A stretch of 45,506 nucleotides of DNA from an uncultured Eggerthella sp. (lineage in GTDB: Bacteria > Actinomycetota > Coriobacteriia > Coriobacteriales > Eggerthellaceae), in assembly GCA_900556585.1 (NCBI GenBank), contig USPD01000008.1, forward strand, positions 1 to 45,506, written 5' to 3'. Positions 17,006-25,636 of the stretch are shown here, piece by piece. The notes beneath the pieces are model-generated. The model was not told where the DNA came from. It was given only the letters and a program-made list of their open reading frames with translations, and searched no databases. Within the stretch, counting starts at the first letter, position 1, and each line of letters starts with the position of its first letter. The translations under genes were made by a program, and so were the position numbers.

Positions 17006-17017
17006 GGTGGTCTGATT

Positions 17018-17935
17018 ATGCCGAACCTTCACGATATCGAAAGACGAATAAAATCCGTCGAATCGACGAAGCAGGTTACGCATACCATGCAGATGGTTGC
17101 CGCCGCAAAGATTCGCCACGCTACTGAGCGTTGCGATGCGGCGACCCCATTTGCTAATGCAATGCGCGAGTTGCTCGGCAATATTGGTCGTATGGGTAGC
17201 TGTAATGCTGCACTGACCAAGGAACACGACGAAGTAAAAACTACGCTTATCGTAGCTGTTGTTTCTGACCGTGGTCTTGCTGGTGGCTTTAACTCAAGCA
17301 TTTTGCGTCGTGCTGAAAAGATCATGAAGGATCGTAAGGCAAAAGGTAAAAACGTTGCCGTAATTGCTTGCGGTAAGAAAGCTATTGCGTATTTCAAGTA
17401 CCGTGAACACGAACCAGTACTTGCATTCCGCGATCTTTCCGCCGACCCGCGTGTTGAAGAAGCTGAAGCTATGACCGACTATTGTGTTGAGAATTATCTC
17501 AATGGCAATATCGATGAAGTTATCACTATCTACAATCACGCAAAGAATGCTGCTGAACAGGTTCCTACTATGCATCGTATTTTGCCTGTTGACTTGAAGT
17601 CATTCGTTCCTGAGGGCGAACGCTTTAAGTTTGGCGGCATTATGGAACCCGATGCAGACAATCCTGACTTGCCTGGTTCTATTGAATACGAACCAAGCGA
17701 AGAGGGTGTTCTGAATCAGTTGCTCCCTGAGTACTTGAGTGGTTATTTCTACTATGTACTTATTGAATCGGCTGCCGCAGAGCAGGCTGCTCGTCGTAAC
17801 GCAATGAAAAACGCGACGGATAATGCCAATGAAATGATTGAAACACTCAATCGAGTTTATAACCGTGTACGTCAAGGTGCCATTACAACTGAAATTAACG
17901 AAATCGTTGGTGGCGCCGCAGCTTTGGAGGACTAA
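17018..17935 (+). CDS. atpG: ATP synthase F1 subunit gamma
   Basis: The central rotor shaft, 305 residues. It shows the conserved N-terminal helix (DIERRIKSVESTKQVTHTM), the DRGLAGGFN block near 87-95, and the C-terminal helix ending in AITTEINEIVGGAAAL. These terminal helices form the coiled coil inside the alpha/beta hexamer. The mid-region is somewhat longer than in E. coli, with an acidic insert near 208-232 (PDADNPDLPGSIEYEPSEEG), as seen in several Actinomycetota. It ends directly against the atpD start with no spacer. Confidence 0.97.
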   Translation: MPNLHDIERRIKSVESTKQVTHTMQMVAAAKIRHATERCDAATPFANAMRELLGNIGRMGSCNAALTKEHDEVKTTLIVAVVSDRGLAGGFNSSILRRAEKIMKDRKAKGKNVAVIACGKKAIAYFKYREHEPVLAFRDLSADPRVEEAEAMTDYCVENYLNGNIDEVITIYNHAKNAAEQVPTMHRILPVDLKSFVPEGERFKFGGIMEPDADNPDLPGSIEYEPSEEGVLNQLLPEYLSGYFYYVLIESAAAEQAARRNAMKNATDNANEMIETLNRVYNRVRQGAITTEINEIVGGAAALED

Positions 17936-19396
17936 ATGGCTGAAGAAATTACTACATCTGCGGCCAACCAGGGTGGTGCGATCGGTCATATTGTCCGTAT
18001 CGTTGGCCCTGTTGTCGACGTTGAGTTTGCTCCGGGCCAAATCCCTGCAATCTACAACGCGTTGACCGTTGAAGCTACTACCCCCATTGGCGACGTAAAG
18101 GTTCTCCTCGAGGTCCAGCTTCACCTTCCTGGTGATCTGGTTCGCGCGGTAGCTATGTCATCTACCGATGGCTTGCAGCGTGGCCTTGAAGTAAAGGACA
18201 CTGGCAATCCTATGATGATGCCAGTAGGTCCAGAGACCCTTGGTCGCATTTGGAACGTTATGGGTGAACCCGTTGACGGCAAGCCAATGCCTGACGTTAA
18301 AGAGTACTACCCAATTCATCGTCCTGCACCTGCTTACGAAGACTTGGTTACCAAGACCGAGATCTATGAAACTGGTATTAAGGTTGTTGACCTTATTCAG
18401 CCCTTCATTAAGGGTGGTAAAACTGGTTTGTTCGGCGGCGCTGGTGTAGGCAAGACCGTTATTATTCAGGAGCTCATTAACAACTTGGCTCAGGAACATG
18501 GCGGTACGTCAGTATTTACTGGTGTAGGCGAACGTACTCGTGAGGGTACTGACCTGTTCATCGAAATGACTGATGCAGGCGTTATTAACAAAACCTGCTT
18601 AGTTTATGGTCAGATGAACGAGCCTCCTGGAGCACGTCTTCGTGTAGGTCTTTGTGGTCTTACCGAAGCTGAATACTTCCGTGACCAGGGCCAGGACGTA
18701 CTGTTATTTATCGACAACATCTTCCGTTTCACCCAGGCTGGTTCTGAGGTATCCGCTCTGCTCGGTCGTATGCCTTCTGCAGTAGGTTACCAGCCAACTC
18801 TGGCTACTGAAATGGGCGACCTTCAGGAACGCATTACCTCTACGAAGACTGGTTCTATTACCTCCGTTCAGGCAGTATATGTTCCTGCTGACGACTTGAC
18901 TGACCCTGCTCCTGCAACGACCTTTACCCACTTGGATGCAAAGACGGTTCTTAACCGTTCCATTGCTGAAATGGGTATTTATCCTGCAGTTGACCCACTG
19001 GAGTCTACTTCTCGCGCTCTTGACCCTGAAATCGTTGGCGAAGAGCACTATGAAGTTGCTGTTGGTGTACAGAAGATCCTTCAGACGTATCAGGATCTTC
19101 AGGACATCATTGCTATTCTGGGTATGGAAGAACTTTCCGAGGATCAGAAGATCATCGTTAACCGCGCTCGTAAGATTCAGCGCTTCTTAGGTCAGCCTTT
19201 CCATGTTGCTAAGCAGTTCACCGGTCAAGACGGTGTTTATGTAAAGCTTGAGGATACTATTCGTTCCTTTAAGGAAATCCTCAGCGGCAACTGCGACGAA
19301 ATCCCAGAGGTTTGCTTCCGCAACAAGGGTGCAATTGAGGATGTTTACGCAGCCTACGAGGAGATTAAGCAGCAGGAGAAGCAGGAAGAAGAGTAA
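17936..19396 (+). CDS. atpD: ATP synthase F1 subunit beta
   Basis: The catalytic subunit, 486 residues. Walker A GGAGVGKT is at 167-174, the catalytic Glu lies in GVGERTREG near 201-209, Walker B LLFIDNIFRFTQAG follows, and the DELSEED-like segment reads MEELSEDQ, followed by VNRARKIQRFLGQPF. The C-terminal tail is glutamine- and glutamate-rich (KQQEKQEEE). ATG 17936 immediately follows the atpG stop; its ribosome site GGAGG lies inside atpG. Codon use is strongly optimised. Confidence 0.98.
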   Translation: MAEEITTSAANQGGAIGHIVRIVGPVVDVEFAPGQIPAIYNALTVEATTPIGDVKVLLEVQLHLPGDLVRAVAMSSTDGLQRGLEVKDTGNPMMMPVGPETLGRIWNVMGEPVDGKPMPDVKEYYPIHRPAPAYEDLVTKTEIYETGIKVVDLIQPFIKGGKTGLFGGAGVGKTVIIQELINNLAQEHGGTSVFTGVGERTREGTDLFIEMTDAGVINKTCLVYGQMNEPPGARLRVGLCGLTEAEYFRDQGQDVLLFIDNIFRFTQAGSEVSALLGRMPSAVGYQPTLATEMGDLQERITSTKTGSITSVQAVYVPADDLTDPAPATTFTHLDAKTVLNRSIAEMGIYPAVDPLESTSRALDPEIVGEEHYEVAVGVQKILQTYQDLQDIIAILGMEELSEDQKIIVNRARKIQRFLGQPFHVAKQFTGQDGVYVKLEDTIRSFKEILSGNCDEIPEVCFRNKGAIEDVYAAYEEIKQQEKQEEE

Positions 19397-19399
19397 ATT

Positions 19400-19828
19400 A
19401 TGTCCACTATCAAATGTGATGTCGTAGCCAAGAATAAGGTTCTCTTTTCCGGCGAACTCCATTCTGTAATGGTTCCCGGAACCGAAGGCGAACTTGGTAT
19501 CATGGCTAACCATGAGCCCTTTGTTACCGCTCTTCATGATGGCGTTATTTGGGCACGCACTAAGCCCGAAGGCGGCACCACGTTGAGTGCGGCTATTATG
19601 GGCGGCTATGTCCAGTGCTTGGGTGAACGCGTAATTGTTCTTTGTGACAAAACGCGTGAAATTAAGCGCATCAACGAGGATAAGACACGTAAGGAAATCG
19701 CAGAGCTTGAACAGCGTATTGCTAACCTTCGTGAAGACAGCATTATCTCTCGTTCCGTTCTTACTCGAAAGCTTCGCTGGGCCAAAGTGCAACTTGCTGC
19801 TAAGGAGAAGGAAAGCCAGTACGTCTAG
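19400..19828 (+). CDS. atpC: ATP synthase F1 subunit epsilon
   Basis: The rotor subunit that couples gamma to the c-ring and can inhibit ATP hydrolysis. The 142-residue protein has the N-terminal beta-sandwich (CDVVAKNKVLFSGE, PGTEGELGIMANH, ARTKPEGG) and a C-terminal two-helix segment starting near 95 (DKTRKEIAELEQRIANL). It starts 3 bases after atpD and is the last gene of the operon, followed by a strong terminator. A second gene with clear similarity lies at 20225. Confidence 0.96.
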   Translation: MSTIKCDVVAKNKVLFSGELHSVMVPGTEGELGIMANHEPFVTALHDGVIWARTKPEGGTTLSAAIMGGYVQCLGERVIVLCDKTREIKRINEDKTRKEIAELEQRIANLREDSIISRSVLTRKLRWAKVQLAAKEKESQYV

Positions 19829-19882
19829 GGTTTCTTCCACGATTCCTCCGGACGACTAGGTTTCCGAAGGTACCAGCATTTC

Positions 19883-19920
19883 AAATGACCTCTTTCCGCT
19901 TGGGAAGGGGTCATTTTTTT
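19883..19920 (+). terminator. Intrinsic terminator of the atp operon
   Basis: A 15-bp stem (19883-19897 with 19902-19916, two G.T pairs) closes a GCTT loop and ends in a run of T (19914-19920). It marks the end of the ATP synthase operon and leaves the second epsilon gene outside it. The remaining bases up to 20224 show no gene; a promoter for the second epsilon gene should lie there, but I could not pick a convincing one. Confidence 0.95.
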
Positions 19921-20224
19921 GTGCACGATTGTGGATTCTGTGCTATTGGTAAGTCCGGAATGGAATCCAGAGCTTTGAATATGTTACGAACTCGTATTAA
20001 ATGTTCAATAACGATACTATGTGTGTTGGAATTGGTTAATAAGGTGTGGCTATTCAGCGTATTTTTATGTTTTATTGGAAGGTAGTTAAAGAATCACTGA
20101 TAGCATTCCTCATTGATTATTTTCTAGGTATATCCAAAATAATAAGCCTCTATGAATACTGGTTGGCTTTATAAAAGAACAAAGATTACGTCTAGGCGAA
20201 GAAAAGCTGTTAGAGGAGACGCAT

Positions 20225-20686
20225 ATGTCAGTACTGCATTGTGATGTGGTCGCAAAAGATAGAATGTTGTTCTCTGGTGAACTGTATTCAATAAACGTTC
20301 ATGGCGAAGCAGGCTATTTAGGCGTTTTGGAAAATCATTGTCCGGCTTTAATTGCATTGAAAGATGGCGTTATTTGGGGAAGAGAGTCATCTGAATCGGG
20401 TCCTGTTATTGCTGCAGCAAACATGGGTGGCTATTTACAGGTTCTTGGTAGTCGCGTAATTGTTCTATGTGATAAAACACGCCAAATTCAGGATATTAAT
20501 ATGGATATACTGGAAAAAGCTATTCCTGAATTAGAAAAGCGGCTTCAATCTCTTACCTCAGAGCAATTTATTGCAAATTCAGTTTTACGAAGGAAATTAC
20601 GTTGGCTTAAGGTGCAGCAGCATGCCAAAGAAAAAGCACTTTCAGGCAAACTTCCTTTTGAATATGAAGAACCCGATGGCAAATAA
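20225..20686 (+). CDS. Second ATP synthase epsilon-subunit paralogue
   Basis: A 153-residue protein clearly related to the operon's AtpC. Both share CDVVAK, LFSGEL, GYLGVLENH versus GELGIMANH, DGVIWGR versus DGVIWAR, MGGYLQ versus MGGYVQ, and VIVLCDKTR. The C-terminal helical half is kept (LEKAIPELEKRLQSL) and ends in the same LRRKLRWLKVQ block, then adds a 15-residue acidic tail. It lies 396 bases after atpC, beyond a strong terminator, with its own site AGAGGAG (20212-20218). Its codon use is AT-richer and less biased than the atp operon, suggesting lower expression. It may be an alternative regulatory epsilon; loss of function cannot be excluded, though the frame is intact. The next 266 bases hold no recognisable gene. 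Confidence 0.9.
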   Translation: MSVLHCDVVAKDRMLFSGELYSINVHGEAGYLGVLENHCPALIALKDGVIWGRESSESGPVIAAANMGGYLQVLGSRVIVLCDKTRQIQDINMDILEKAIPELEKRLQSLTSEQFIANSVLRRKLRWLKVQQHAKEKALSGKLPFEYEEPDGK

Positions 20687-20952
20687 CAAAATCTGTTAAC
20701 AAAACTTCTCATAGAATCCATCATCTGTTCGGTGCTTGAATCATTGAATGCTGCTAAGATGGGTATTCGAGAAATGAAAGTTGCAGCTATCTATGGTACC
20801 GTTTGCAACGCGCGAATCGCACTTTAAACACACTCCCGCGCAATCCATTTCACGTTTAGTGACCACAATATAGTGTAATTCGAAGTGTTAATTAGGCTTA
20901 GATGTTGTTTAGGCGCAACAATGCATAGAGCATATTAAGGGCGTGAGTATAT

Positions 20953-23900
20953 ATGGCATTTGTTCATCTTCACAACCATACGGAATATTCTCTGCTTGAT
21001 GGTGCAACCCATATTTATGACATGGTAAAGCGTGCGGCAGATTTAGGCATGCCCGCTGTTGCTATTACTGATCATGGTGTTATGAGCGGTGTTCCAGAAT
21101 TGGCTGATGCTTGTGAAAAGGTAAAGAAAGAAACAGGCATTTGGGTAAAGCCAATTTTTGGTTGCGAGATTTATTTCACAACAGATAGTGAATTAAAGAA
21201 GCAAAAGCAGCGTCTGCATCATATGATCTTACTGGCAAAAAATAATACGGGTTATCACAACCTTATTAAGTTGGTTAGTGAATCACATGTAGACAATTTT
21301 TATTATCGTCCACGCACAACCTTTGAAATGTTGGAAAAGTATTCCGAAGGTATTATTGCGACGAGTGCTTGTATTGCGGGCATTATTCCTCGTTGCATTG
21401 ATGATGGGGATTTTGCTCAAGCGGTTGAATGGGCTAAGCGTTTTGCTTCGCTTTATGAACCGGGCGATTTTTATATTGAATTGCAGGATCAAGGCATTAC
21501 CACTAATGGTGGCATGACTCAGCTTGAAATGAATCGCAAGCTTACCGAAATCGCTAATCAACTTGGTTTGCAAACTATTGCTACTAATGACTTCCACTAC
21601 TTGCTTCAGGAAGATTCGGTGGCGCAGGATATCATGTTGTGCATTGGCACGAACTCCACTATTACCCAGGAAAAACGCTTCAAGTTTCCAAATGATCAGT
21701 TCTATATGAAAACTGAAGAGGAAATGCGTGAAGCGTTAAAAGAATTTCCCGAGGCGTGCGATAATACGGTAACGCTGGCAGAAAAGTGCAACGTTGAACT
21801 TGAACGTGATGCTATTTTGCCACGGTTCCCCTTGCCAGAAGGCGAAACGGAAGAGTCTTATTTCCGCAAGCGCGTACAGGAAGGTCTTGTTCGTCGCTAT
21901 GGCGAACCAATTCCGCAAGAAGTGCAGGAGCGTGCTGATTATGAAATGGGCGTTATTATTCAGCAAGGCTTCCCGGCATACTTTCTTATTGTTCAAGAAT
22001 ATATTGAATGGGCTCGTAGCCAGGGCATCGGTGTAGGTCCTGGTCGTGGTTCTGCTGCTGGCGCTATTGTTGCATACGCTATGGGAATTACAGACTTAGA
22101 TCCGTTAAGTAACGGCCTCCTGTTTGAACGTTTCTTGTCTCCCGAACGTGTTGAGATGCCTGATATCGACGTTGACTTCGAAGATGAACGTCGTCAGGAA
22201 GTAATTGAACATATTAAAGATGTATATGGTGAAGACCACGTATCAGGTGTAATCACTTTCGGTAAGTTGCAGGCAAAGAATGCGGTGCGCGATGCTGCGC
22301 GTGTTCTTGACTACCCCTATGCAGTAGGAGATAAAGTTGCCAAGCTTATTGGTAACGAACTTGGCATCACTATTGATGATGCTATGGCAAAAAATCCTGA
22401 TTTAAAGCAGGCCTACGATACGGAAGAAGATGTCCGTCGTGTTATTGACGCAGCGCGTTCCATTGAAGGTCATGTGCGCGGCGAAGGTGTTCATGCATGC
22501 GCGACCATTATTTGCCGTGACCCCATGAGCGATCATGTTCCTATGAAGCGCGATACCAAGGGCGGCGGCATCATTACCCAATATGACGGTCATTACACGC
22601 CTGATCTGGGCTTGTTGAAGATGGACTTCTTGGGTCTGCGTACTTTGGGTGTTTTGTCTCGTGCCTGCCGCAATATTAAAACGCGTTTCGGGGTAGAAAT
22701 TATTCCAGAGGAAATTCCTACCGACGATGAAAAAGCTTTTGAGTTGCTGCGTAGTGGCAACATGGATGGTTTGTTCCAGGTTGAAAGTGCACTGTATGTG
22801 AGCTTGTTTAGTCGCCTTCCACCGCATAGATTCTCTGACATCGTAGCTTCTATTGCGCTGAACCGTCCGGGTCCTTTGGAATCTGGCATGGTTGACGACT
22901 ACGTTATGGTTGCAAGCGGTAAAACGCCTGTTCATTACTATGATGATCGTCTGCGTCCGCTTTTGGAAGAAACCTATGGCACCATGGTCTATCAGGAACA
23001 GATCATGCAGATATCCATGGTTATGTCGGGCTTTTCTGCTGGTAAGGCAGACAAGCTGCGTAAGGCTATGGGTAAAAAGAAGATTGACGTCATGCGTCAA
23101 CTTCAAGAAGACTGGAACCAGGGTGCGGTTGATAATGGCTTCAGCCTAGAAATTGCTAAAAAGATTTGGGAAGACGCTGAAAAGTTCGCTAAGTATGCAT
23201 TCAACAAGTCGCATTCAGCTGCGTATGCAATTTTGGTTATGCGTACGGCATACCTGAAGGCGCATTATCCCAATGACTATATGGCTGCTGTGTTGTCTTC
23301 ATACATGGGCAACTCAGATCGCCTAATTAAATACATTGCAAGTTGTAATCGTTCAGGTATTCCTGTCTTGTCGCCTGACGTTAATTCGTCAAACCTGGAA
23401 TTTACTCCTCTTGATGATGGTATCCGTTTTGGTTTGGCGGGTATTCGCGGCGTGGGTGAAAAGGTTGCGCAGGTTATCATTGACGAACGCGAAAAGAATG
23501 GCCCTTATACCTCGTTGCATGATTTCGTAAATCGTGTGGACTCATCGGCTTACAATCGCAAAACGCTTGAGGCTCTAATTAAGTCAGGCGGTTTTGACTC
23601 TACGGGTTATACGCGCAAACAGCTTATGTACTTTGTTGACGAAACGCCCTTGCTGGAAAGTGCTGCCAAGCGTCAAAAAGACAAAGATGCTGGTCAGATG
23701 GATATGTTCAGCATGTTTGCGGATGTTGATGATTCGTTCAAGGAAGATATCCCAGAGCCTGATGGTATTGAATGGGATAGGCGTACTAAGCTTGCGTTTG
23801 AAAAAGACATTTTGAAGATGTATGTTTCCGACCATCCGCTTCGTCCATACGAAAATTATCTGTCTCGTACCATGAAGTACACCTTGGGTGATTTGATGGA

Positions 23901-24414
23901 TAGGGAAGAAAGCATCAAGTCTGCTACGTTTGCGGGTATGGTTTCTGAAACCAATATTCGCCGCACCAAGCGCGGCACCTTAATGGCAAGCTTTACGCTG
24001 GAAGACACCACGGGTCATATTGAATGTGTGTGCTTTGATTACGAAAAGAATCAGGCTGCTATTCAGGAAGATGCCATTATTACCTGTAAGGGCAAGTTTG
24101 AAGTAAGTGATCGCGGCAACCAGATTTTGGTATACGAAGCAAAGCCCCTTGAGCTTTCTGAAGCTGAAATGAACGTAGCTCCAATGCAGCTTGAACTTAC
24201 GCTGGCAACCAATGAGCTGAATTCGGTGGCAACCGACAAATTGCTGCGTATTTTGAAGGCGCATCCTGGAAAGGACCCTGTGATTCTGTATGTAAATGAA
24301 CACTGCGGCAAGCGTATGAGGGCTGAACTTCCTCTTACAACTGATTCTAATAGTGCGCATTTAAAGGCTCACTTAGCAGATTTATTTGGCAGACCAGTTT
24401 GGAAGGCAAGTTAA
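20953..24414 (+). CDS. dnaE: DNA polymerase III subunit alpha
   Basis: The replicative polymerase, 1153 residues. The order is an N-terminal PHP domain (HLHNHTEYSLLDG, ITDHG, FGCEIYF, HHMILLA, CIAG, NDFHY); a palm domain with GPGRGSAAG and the catalytic PDIDVDF (about 403-409), plus the third acidic site in KMDFLGL; a beta-binding and helix-hairpin-helix region; and a C-terminal OB fold (FAGMVSETNIRRTKRGTLMA region). All nine PHP metal-ligand positions appear to be kept, which in related DnaE enzymes goes with built-in 3'-5' exonuclease activity. ATG 20953 follows AAGGGCGTGAG. truA begins two bases after the stop. Confidence 0.98.
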   Translation: MAFVHLHNHTEYSLLDGATHIYDMVKRAADLGMPAVAITDHGVMSGVPELADACEKVKKETGIWVKPIFGCEIYFTTDSELKKQKQRLHHMILLAKNNTGYHNLIKLVSESHVDNFYYRPRTTFEMLEKYSEGIIATSACIAGIIPRCIDDGDFAQAVEWAKRFASLYEPGDFYIELQDQGITTNGGMTQLEMNRKLTEIANQLGLQTIATNDFHYLLQEDSVAQDIMLCIGTNSTITQEKRFKFPNDQFYMKTEEEMREALKEFPEACDNTVTLAEKCNVELERDAILPRFPLPEGETEESYFRKRVQEGLVRRYGEPIPQEVQERADYEMGVIIQQGFPAYFLIVQEYIEWARSQGIGVGPGRGSAAGAIVAYAMGITDLDPLSNGLLFERFLSPERVEMPDIDVDFEDERRQEVIEHIKDVYGEDHVSGVITFGKLQAKNAVRDAARVLDYPYAVGDKVAKLIGNELGITIDDAMAKNPDLKQAYDTEEDVRRVIDAARSIEGHVRGEGVHACATIICRDPMSDHVPMKRDTKGGGIITQYDGHYTPDLGLLKMDFLGLRTLGVLSRACRNIKTRFGVEIIPEEIPTDDEKAFELLRSGNMDGLFQVESALYVSLFSRLPPHRFSDIVASIALNRPGPLESGMVDDYVMVASGKTPVHYYDDRLRPLLEETYGTMVYQEQIMQISMVMSGFSAGKADKLRKAMGKKKIDVMRQLQEDWNQGAVDNGFSLEIAKKIWEDAEKFAKYAFNKSHSAAYAILVMRTAYLKAHYPNDYMAAVLSSYMGNSDRLIKYIASCNRSGIPVLSPDVNSSNLEFTPLDDGIRFGLAGIRGVGEKVAQVIIDEREKNGPYTSLHDFVNRVDSSAYNRKTLEALIKSGGFDSTGYTRKQLMYFVDETPLLESAAKRQKDKDAGQMDMFSMFADVDDSFKEDIPEPDGIEWDRRTKLAFEKDILKMYVSDHPLRPYENYLSRTMKYTLGDLMDREESIKSATFAGMVSETNIRRTKRGTLMASFTLEDTTGHIECVCFDYEKNQAAIQEDAIITCKGKFEVSDRGNQILVYEAKPLELSEAEMNVAPMQLELTLATNELNSVATDKLLRILKAHPGKDPVILYVNEHCGKRMRAELPLTTDSNSAHLKAHLADLFGRPVWKAS

Positions 24415-24415
24415 C

Positions 24416-25396
24416 GTGTCTTCTTCTTATAACAAAAGTTTCGAAGTAGTAGGTGGAATGGGCTCTGCTAACGAAGTAACGGAACCTTGCGAAACTGCGA
24501 CGGATCTAGCTGAAACAGATGTAAATTCTAAAGCGCTTTCTTCTGATGAGGGGAAGGCGCTTGTAATCATAGCGTTGGAAGTGGCTTACAATGGTGCTCC
24601 TTTTTCTGGCTTTGCGCGTCAACCTGGCCAACTAACAGTACAGGGCAGTATCGAAGAAGCGTTAGCGCTTATTTTTCGGCGCCCTATTGAAACAGTATGC
24701 GCAGGCAGAACCGATTCTGGAGTTCATGCTAAAGGTCAAATAGTTAGTTTCGAGGTAACTCAAGAAGAATACGCTAACAGGAGCGATTACAAACTTCTTC
24801 GTTCCTTAAATGCTTTGACGCATGAAGATATTTCTATTCGTAGCATTCAGCAAAAACTAGAAGGATTTTCTGCTCGTTTTTCTGCAACAATGCGCGAATA
24901 TCGTTATTTCATTTGCGTTGACAAAGCGGCGCCTTTACTTATGAAAAATTTCAGCTGGCATATTCCTAAGGAATTGGATTTAGATGCCATGCGTAAAGCG
25001 GCGGCCTATTTAATTGGAGAACACGATTTTAAGAGTTTCTGTATGGCGGTTTCTGCTGAAGGCAAATCTACTATGCGTAATATATTTAGCATCACCGTTG
25101 AACCTGATGAGCTTTGGGGTGAACATTTGGTAGTTATTACCGTAAAGGGCAATGCCTTTTTGCATTCAATGGTGCGCACTATTGTGGGAAGTCTTGCTGC
25201 AGTGGGGCGTGGTCAGCGAAACCCCGAATGGATGGCAGAAGTGCTTGAAGCGCGCAATAGAAGCGCTGCTGGTGAAAATGCACCAGCTCAAGGTTTGGTG
25301 TTTTGGCATGTTAGTTATGAAGGAAAACGTGTGCATGATCCTCGTATGCAGAAATGGAGAGCATCCTGTAGCGAAGCATGCGAAGTTGCGAAGTAA
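24416..25396 (+). CDS. truA: tRNA pseudouridine(38-40) synthase TruA
   Basis: Converts uridines 38-40 of the tRNA anticodon stem-loop to pseudouridine. The 326-residue protein has the core from about residue 45 (LEVAYNGAPFSGFARQ), the catalytic aspartate D100 in AGRTDSGVHAKGQ, FSARFSATMREYRY, and the C-terminal FLHSMVRTIVGSL. The first ~45 residues are a Ser/Thr/Glu-rich extension not typical of the family, so the true start may be later. I chose GTG 24416 because GGAAGG (24401-24406) precedes it at proper spacing and it follows the dnaE stop directly. Coupling with dnaE is positional. Confidence 0.95.
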   Translation: MSSSYNKSFEVVGGMGSANEVTEPCETATDLAETDVNSKALSSDEGKALVIIALEVAYNGAPFSGFARQPGQLTVQGSIEEALALIFRRPIETVCAGRTDSGVHAKGQIVSFEVTQEEYANRSDYKLLRSLNALTHEDISIRSIQQKLEGFSARFSATMREYRYFICVDKAAPLLMKNFSWHIPKELDLDAMRKAAAYLIGEHDFKSFCMAVSAEGKSTMRNIFSITVEPDELWGEHLVVITVKGNAFLHSMVRTIVGSLAAVGRGQRNPEWMAEVLEARNRSAAGENAPAQGLVFWHVSYEGKRVHDPRMQKWRASCSEACEVAK

Positions 25397-25542
25397 CTAG
25401 AAGCGACCCAATTTTCCTAAAACTGTTACATTAGCGTACTGCTGTTCAACAGATTGATTTCAATATCGTGCCTTATAGCCGATCGCTATGTAAATAGTAC
25501 ATTCCGTTGCTCCGCCGAAGTGGCGCTCTTTCGAATTCCATG

Positions 25543-25570
25543 TTACACATTTGTAATAGTTTGCTATAGT
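25543..25570 (+). promoter_or_regulatory. Putative promoter of the NSS transporter gene
   Basis: TTACAC (25543-25548), a 16-base spacer and TATAGT (25565-25570), about 67 bases before the transporter start. It resembles a housekeeping promoter. Confidence 0.5.
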
Positions 25571-25636
25571 TAAGCCTTGTGTAAATTGTCTGATGTATGT
25601 CAAACAATAAAAGGCATACAAAGAAAGAAGAACGAG

